Below are positions 18,542 to 23,142 of a DNA stretch of 23,142 nucleotides, one piece after another. Under the pieces are notes generated by a model. The model saw only the letters and a list, made by a program, of their open reading frames with translations, ran no database searches and had not been told where the DNA came from. The stretch comes from Chromera velia (taxonomy: Eukaryota; Sar; Chromeraceae). The stretch's first letter is position 1, and each line of letters begins with the position of its first letter. The stretch spans positions 1-23,142 of the forward strand of contig JAHBMJ010000115.1 of NCBI GenBank assembly GCA_018398765.1, written 5' to 3'. A program made the translations under genes and the position numbers.

Positions 18542-18878
18542 TCAGAGATACCCAAGTCTTTCTTTAATATTCTTACAAAGAAAGTCTTGAACGCAGCGGA
18601 TCGACTGAAGGATGGGGGACTCGCCGTTATTCACGACATTGCAAAACTCATCCAGCGAGAACACTAAAAAGCCTGCCTCAATCCCTTGGAGCTTTCTGAG
18701 AAGCTTCTTATCCCTGGTCACTACAACCACTCGGCGTTGGTGGCGCTGAGCCCACTATCGCAGCGTATCAGCGCACAGCTCGATACGTACGTCGGATCCC
18801 GTGGAGTCTGTCGCAAGTCCGTACTTTGCGACGTTTTCCGCATCCTCGCTCGCAGACTGATCTACAATAAAATAGTAC
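18542..18878 (-). pseudogene. PIN/NYN-like terminal exon, unit 1, with nonsense codon
   Basis: The exon follows a good acceptor (TTTCTTCCAG, G at 18878 first). It reads YYFIVDQSASEDAENVAKY, then RIELCADTLR, a TAG, then WAQRHQRRVVVVTRDKK, LLRKLQGIEAGFLVFSLDEF and a tail to TAG/TAA near 18542. The VVVVTRD segment followed by a helix and a Phe-Leu-Val-Phe strand resembles the C-terminal half of PIN or NYN ribonuclease domains, where that Asp helps bind metal. The TAG replaces a CAG present in unit 2, so this copy should not give full-length protein. The upstream exons were not identified. Confidence 0.45.
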
Positions 18879-19094
18879 CTGGAAGAAACATTGAAAAAGA
18901 GATTCAAACACACAGCAGTTAAACAGAGTCAGAAAACATGTGCAGTAAGTATTGTGCATAGGTTTTTTTTGCTCTCTTTTCTTCCCAATAACTCACAGGG
19001 GCTCAATCGTAGATTTGCCCACACCAGAAAAAAGAGAGAGAGGTTAATTGGGGGGTGTGCAGGAAGGGGCAAAGACCAATATTAATAAATAAAT

Positions 19095-19390
19095 CGGCGG
19101 ACAGACAAACAGACAGGCAAACAGACAGGCAAGCAGGCAGGCAGACAGACAAACAGGCAGGTGAACAGAGAGGCATCAGGCAGTATGACAAGCAAGCAGC
19201 AAGATAGGTAGACAAGCAGACAGACGGCCAGACAGATAAGCAGACAAACAGACAGATAGGCAGACAGGCAGACAGACAGTCAGACAGACAAACAAACAGA
19301 CAGACGGGCAAACAAACAGACAGACAAACAGATAGACAGACAAACAGACAGACAGACAAACAGACAGAAAGACAAGCAGACAGACAGGCA
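19095..19390. repeat. GACA/CAGA tetranucleotide array, unit 1
   Basis: About 300 bases of imperfect CAGA/CAGG/CAAA units. The long minus-strand open frame of Cys-Leu-Ser-Val repeats over it is a consequence of the 4-base period and is not a gene. It lies immediately 3' of the tRNA-like sequence on the minus strand. Confidence 0.97.
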
Positions 19391-19418
19391 AGAACTATAG
19401 TCAGGTAGGCATGGAGGA

Positions 19419-19509
19419 AATCCTCTGTTGGGCTCGAACCCACGTACAAGACCACAACTTGGTCCATAAGGCCGAGAGCCTTACACTCTAAAACTTGAGT
19501 TAAGAGGGC
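19419..19509 (-). tRNA. Class II tRNA-like sequence (tRNA relic or SINE head), unit 1
   Basis: On the minus strand about 91 bases fold like a tRNA. The acceptor arms are GCCCTCT and AGAGGAT (five Watson-Crick pairs, one G-T, one mismatch), followed by T8-A9. The D-stem is ACTC/GAGT and the anticodon stem is TAAGG/CCTTA with loop CTCTCGG. There is a long variable arm with a GACCA/TGGTC stem. The T-arm loop is TTCGAGC with one stem mismatch. The B-box-like GGTTCGAGCCC is good; the A box lacks the usual GG in the D-loop. The formal anticodon CTC does not suit a class II tRNA (Leu/Ser), so it is probably non-functional or a SINE head, with the adjacent TGTC-type array as its tail. Confidence 0.5.
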
Positions 19510-19720
19510 GAGGAGACTTTACAGTCAGTCAGTCAGTGAGTTAGTACATACCAGCGAAAGCAAAGACAAAGGGCACAGAGAACAAGGAATTAACCATTGA
19601 ATATATTATTTGTATGTTAACCTCAAAAGCAAAAAGACATTTCTCTGAGTCAAAGTCCGAACCTCAATTTTCCCCTGCAACCGATTCTTAGACTATTCTT
19701 CATTCCTCAAACGGCTAGAA

Positions 19721-19927
19721 TTAATTGGCTCCTATGCAAACTGATCTCTTTTTTCTCTTTCTGCTCTCCTCTCCTCTTCTGGTGCCTCTCTTGGCCTCCT
19801 CTTCCTCCTCCTTCTTCTCTTTCTCTACCTCCTCCTCACCTTTTCCCTTCTCCTCTGCTGTCCTCTCCTGCATGCATGCATAAACGTTTATACTTGTAGT
19901 GAGTGAGTTGGCCAGCAAGTCAGTCAA
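19721..19927 (-). other. Glu-rich ORF in repeat unit 1
   Basis: The frame contains an in-frame ATG (MQERTAEEKGKGEEE) and then Glu/Lys/Arg-rich sequence ending in SRKRKKRSV. The first codon of the open frame is TTG. A CAG acceptor-like site precedes GAGAGGACAGC in this unit, but the GTCAGT donor seen in unit 2 is ATCAGT here. It may be a former exon of the PIN/NYN-like gene or only a purine-rich tract. Confidence 0.25.
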
Positions 19928-20074
19928 TCAGCCAGTCAGTCAGCCAGCCAGCCAGCCAGTCAGTCAGTCAGTCAGTCAGTCAGTCAGTTAGTCAGTCAGT
20001 CAGTCAGTCAGTCAGTCGGTCAGTCAATCAGTCAGTCAGTCAGTCAGTCAGTCAGTCAGTCAGTCAGTCAGCCA
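19918..20074. repeat. CAGT tetranucleotide array, unit 1
   Basis: Almost perfect CAGT repeats for about 155 bases. The array is reduced to about 58 bases in unit 2. Confidence 0.97.
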
Positions 20075-20708
20075 CTTGATCTCTTTATCATTCACTCACT
20101 CTGTCTTGCAAGCAATCGGTCGGTTCGGCTCTCTGACCGTCCGTATATGTCTCTGTCTCTGAGTCAATTAATTTATCTATATAGCTGTGGATATAATCAG
20201 GGACACGCACATGTAGACGATAATAGAACTGTGGCATAACAGCAGGCACAAAAGGAATTTCCTACGGATAACAGCACGTATAGCAGCCAGGCATGCATTT
20301 AGAGAAGGTCTCTTGAGCATTCAGGGGAAGAAATATGGAAAACCATAACAGCTAGGGGCCGAAGGTGCTTGAAAAAGAAGACAGCCAGCAGAGGATGATC
20401 ATACAGACAGAATTTAAGGAAATAGAGAATCAATCCACAAAGGGACATTTGTTCATCCGTTTATGATTTTTTCCCCTTCCTAGTTCCCCTTCTTTCTGTA
20501 CCTTCAAATGTCTATCGGACACCTAAAAGAGGAGCCTCACACTTTCATAAAAAAAAGCAGGACAGTCAGGCAGCTAGCAGGCCATTCAGAAGAATGTAAA
20601 TCGTATATTAATATATTCACCGTTTGGCTGTATAATTGAATAAATCAGAAATACCTAAGTCTTTCTTTAATTAATTCTCACAAAGAAAGTTTTGAATGCA
20701 GCGATCGA

Positions 20709-20982
20709 CTAACGGTTGGGGGACTCGCCGTTATTCACGACATTGCAAAACTCATCCAGCGAGAACACTAAAAAGCCTGCCTCAATCCCTTGGAGCTTTC
20801 TGAGAAGCTTCTCGTCCCTGGTCACTACAACCACTCGGCGTTGGTGGTGCTGAGCCCACTGTCGCAGCGCATCAGTGCACAGCTCGATGCGTGCGTTGGA
20901 TTTTGTAGAGTCTGCCGCAAGTCTGTACTTTGCAACGTTTTCCGCATCCTCGCTCGCGGACTGATCTATAACAAAATGGTAC
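20709..20982 (-). CDS. PIN/NYN-like terminal exon, unit 2, open
   Basis: The most intact copy. After the acceptor TTTCTTCCAG the exon (first base 20982, phase 2) encodes YHFVIDQSASEDAENVAKY, RIELCTDALRQWAQHHQRR, VVVVTRDEKLLRKLQGIEAG and FLVFSLDEFCNVVNNGESP, with stop TAG at 20709. Sequence and predicted strand-helix-strand order fit the C-terminal half of a PIN or NYN nuclease fold. The VTRD Asp could be a metal ligand and the N-terminal half with the first Asp would lie in upstream exons. The C-terminus is shorter than in units 1 and 3, because a local change near 20710 creates an early stop. No convincing upstream exon was found in the unit, so it may itself be a gene fragment carried by the repeat. 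Confidence 0.5.
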
Positions 20983-21200
20983 CTGGAAGAAACATTGAAA
21001 AAGAGATTCAAACACACAGCAGTTAAACAGAGTCAGAAAACATGCGCAGTGAGTATTGTGCATAGGTTTTTTTTGCTCTCTTTTCTTCCCAATAACTCAT
21101 AGGGGCTCAATCGTAGATTTGCTCACACCAGAAAAGAGAGAGAGAGGTTAATTGGGGGGTGTGCAGGAAGAGGCAAAGACCAATATTAATAAATAAATCG

Positions 21201-21423
21201 GCGGACGGACAAACAGACAGGCAAACAGACAGGCAAGCAGGTAGGCAGGCAGACAGACAAACAGGCAGGCGAACAGAGAGGTATCAGACAGTATGACAAG
21301 CAAGCAGCAAGATAGGTAGACAAGCAGACAGACGGCCAGACAGACAAGCAGACAAACAGACAGATAGGCAGACAGGCAGACAGACAGTCAGACAGACAAA
21401 CAAACAGACAGACAGGCAAACAA

Positions 21424-21476
<53 letters not shown>

Positions 21477-21499
21477 AAGATAAGCAGACAGACAGGCAA
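21201..21499. repeat. GACA/CAGA tetranucleotide array, unit 2
   Basis: Counterpart of 19095-19390, with very similar length and interruption pattern, showing it was present before the unit duplicated. Confidence 0.97.
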
Positions 21500-21526
21500 G
21501 AACTATAGTCAGGTAGGCATGGAGGA

Positions 21527-21617
21527 AATCCTCTGTTGGGCTCAAACCCATGTACAAGACCACAACTTGGTCCATAAGGCCGAGAGCCTTGCACTCTAAA
21601 ACTTGAGTTAAGAGGGC
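21527..21617 (-). tRNA. Class II tRNA-like sequence, unit 2, more degraded
   Basis: Same position and fold as the unit 1 copy. It has an extra mismatch in the anticodon stem (CAAGG/CCTTA), another in the T-stem, and a B box changed to GGTTTGAGCCC. Loss of pairing argues against a maintained tRNA gene here. Confidence 0.4.
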
Positions 21618-21832
21618 GAGGAGACTTTACAGTCAGTCAGTCAGTGAATCAGTACATACCAGCAAGAGCAGAGACAAGGGGTACAGGGAACAAGGAATTA
21701 ACCATTGAATATATTATTTGTACGTTAACCTCAAAAGTAAAAAGACATTTCTCTGAGTCAAACTCTAAACCTCAATTTTCCCCTACAACCGATTCTTAGA
21801 CTATTCTTCATTCCTCAAACGGCCATATTTAA

Positions 21833-22036
21833 TTAGCCCCCATGCAGACTGACCTCTTCTTTCTCTTCTCCGCTCTCTTCTCCTCTTCTGGTGCCTCTCT
21901 TGGCCTCCTCTTCCTCCTCCTCCTTCTCTTCCTCTGCCTCTTCCTCACCTTTTCCCTTCTCCTCTGCTGTCCTCTCTTGCATACATACATGAACGTTTGT
22001 GCTTGTAGTAAGTGAGTTGGCCAGCAAGTCAGTCAA
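21833..22036 (-). other. Glu-rich ORF in repeat unit 2
   Basis: Counterpart of 19721-19927 with the reading frame kept through several substitutions. A GAGGTCAGT donor-like site follows the Glu-rich stretch, but the acceptor-like CAG of unit 1 is CAA here, so neither copy has both splice sites. Confidence 0.25.
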
Positions 22037-22084
22037 TCAGCCAGTCAGTCAGCCAGCCAGCCAGTCAGACTGAGTCAGTCAGTC
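22027..22084. repeat. CAGT tetranucleotide array, unit 2
   Basis: Shortened counterpart of 19918-20074. It accounts for most of the length difference between units 1 and 2. Confidence 0.95.
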
Positions 22085-22685
22085 GGCCACTCGATCTCTT
22101 TGTTCTTCACTCACTCCGCCTTGCAAGCAATCGGTTGGTTCGGCTTTGAAATTCTGACCATCCGTATATATTTCTGTCTCCGAGTCAATTAATTCATCTG
22201 TATAGCTGTGGATATAATCAGGGACATGCACATGTAGACGATAATAGAACTGTGGCATACCAGCAGGCACAAAAGGAATTCCCTACGGATAACAGCATGT
22301 ATAGCAGCCAGGCATGTATTTAGAGAAGGTCTCTTGAACATTCAGGGGAAGAAATATGGAGAACCACGACAGCTAGGGGCTGAAGGTACTTGAAGGAGAA
22401 GACAGCCAGCAGAGGATGATCATATAGACAGAATTTAGGGAAATAGAGAATCAATCCACAAAGGGACATTTGTTCATCCGTTCATGATTTTTTCCCCTTC
22501 TTTCTGTACCTTTAAATGTCTATCGGACACCTAAAAGAGGAGCCTCACACTTTCATCTAAAAAAGCAGGACAGTCAGGCAGCTAGCAGGCCATTCAGAAG
22601 AATATAAATCATATATTAATATATTTATCGCTTTGCTGTATAATCGAACGAATCAGAGATACCCAAGTCTTTTTTTAATAATTTT

Positions 22686-22947
22686 TCAAAGAAAGTCTTG
22701 AATACAGCGGATCGACTGAAGGATAGGGGACTCGCCGATATTCACGACATTGCAAAACTCATCCAGCGAGAACACCATACAAGAAGCCTGCCTCAATCCC
22801 TTGGAGCTTCTTGAGAAGCTTCTCATCCCTGGTCACTACAACCACTCGGCGCTGGTGGCACTGAGCCCACTATCGCAGCGTATTAGCGCACTGCTCGATG
22901 CGTGCGTCGGATCCTCGCTTGCAGACTGATCTACAATAAAATGGTAC
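22686..22947 (-). pseudogene. PIN/NYN-like terminal exon, unit 3, damaged
   Basis: Same exon as in units 1 and 2, but with an internal deletion after SASED (bounded by a GGAT microhomology), a 4-base-type insertion near the FLVF strand and the TAG seen in unit 1. The reading frame is lost. A stop TGA lies at 22686-22688 in the original tail frame. Confidence 0.6.
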
Positions 22948-23097
22948 CTGGAAGAAACATTGAAAAAAAGATTCAAACATACAGCAGTTAAACAGCGTCA
23001 GAAAATATGTGCAGTGAGTACTGTGCGTAGGTTTTTTTTGCTCTCTTTTCTTCCCAATGACTCACAGGGGCTCAATCGCAGATTCGCCCACACCGGA

Positions 23098-23098
<1 letters not shown>

Positions 23099-23136
<38 letters not shown>

Positions 23137-23138
23137 TT
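23099..23138. repeat. GA dinucleotide microsatellite
   Basis: About 40 bases of GAGA at the window end. The equivalent positions in units 1 and 2 carry only about 10 bases. Confidence 0.95.
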
Positions 23139-23142
23139 GGGG

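Larger units (their letters stand above)
18352..20463. repeat. Tandem repeat unit 1 (2,112 bp)
   Basis: The unit begins at TGATTTTTTCCCC, and homology to the next unit runs its full length. In order it holds: a TCTATCGGACACC segment, a minus-strand PIN/NYN-like terminal exon, a GACA/CAGA tetranucleotide array, a minus-strand tRNA-like sequence, a Glu-rich minus-strand ORF and a CAGT array of about 155 bases. Divergence from unit 2 is a few percent, plus microsatellite length differences. The DNA left of 18352 does not match the equivalent position of the other units. Confidence 0.93.
20464..22484. repeat. Tandem repeat unit 2 (2,021 bp)
   Basis: Head-to-tail copy of unit 1. It is about 90 bases shorter, mainly because its CAGT array (22027-22084) is reduced. 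It has a small local duplication at its start (TTCCCCTTC twice). Confidence 0.93.
22485..23142. repeat. Tandem repeat unit 3 (partial, cut by window end)
   Basis: The first 658 bases of a third head-to-tail copy. It contains a damaged PIN/NYN-like exon and ends in an expanded GA microsatellite (about 23099-23138) where units 1 and 2 have a short one. The array probably continues beyond the window. Confidence 0.92.

Noticed and set aside
19918..20074. CAGT array as a CRISPR-like repeat
   Set aside because: The 4-base units have no spacers; it is a simple microsatellite in a eukaryotic context.
19003..21594. Long open frames of Cys-Leu-Ser-Val repeats on the minus strand
   Set aside because: They are translations of the GACA/CAGA tetranucleotide arrays; a 4-base period without stops gives long frames automatically.

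Overview
This window is nuclear DNA from a eukaryote, most likely a protist or alga with a repeat-rich genome. Genes are few, lie on both strands, and are separated by AT-rich spacers, microsatellites and decaying transposons. Poly-G/poly-C runs are common. The clusters of TGCATGCA palindromes and the TLDc and ankyrin-like proteins would fit an alveolate such as a chromerid or dinoflagellate relative. That placement is inference; nothing here fixes the species.

Layout. 1-1880: no supported gene, but a 171-bp direct repeat (1-171 and 717-887). 1882-4023: a head-to-head pair of paralogous small secreted proteins sharing a 789-bp intergenic region. 4898-about 9110: a badly decayed LINE-type non-LTR retrotransposon (endonuclease, reverse transcriptase and C-terminal parts recognisable) carrying an unidentified insertion of about 0.8 kb. 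9461-11390: a 1.93-kb DNA transposon with nearly identical 255-bp terminal inverted repeats, a transposase-like remnant and a divergent unknown ORF. 11558-11800: a GGAA purine tract. 12228-13202 (-): a TLDc-domain gene stopped inside its domain, with the rest of the domain still readable downstream in frame. 13685-16734 (+): a large ankyrin-like gene split by one frame break. 17389-17888 (-): an unknown ORF broken at a C8 run. 18352-23142: tandem copies of a 2.0-2.1 kb unit (two full, one cut by the window end). Each unit holds a terminal exon resembling a PIN/NYN nuclease domain; the two full units also hold a class II tRNA-like sequence next to a long tetranucleotide tail, and a CAGT array.

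No operon-like logic applies. The functional genes best supported are the two secreted paralogs, the TLDc gene and the ankyrin-like gene; most of the rest is mobile or repetitive DNA. The points most worth following are the secreted family, the TLDc gene's conserved sequence beyond its stop, the possible 24- and 27-nt introns in the transposon, and the tRNA-like/microsatellite unit in the tandem array.
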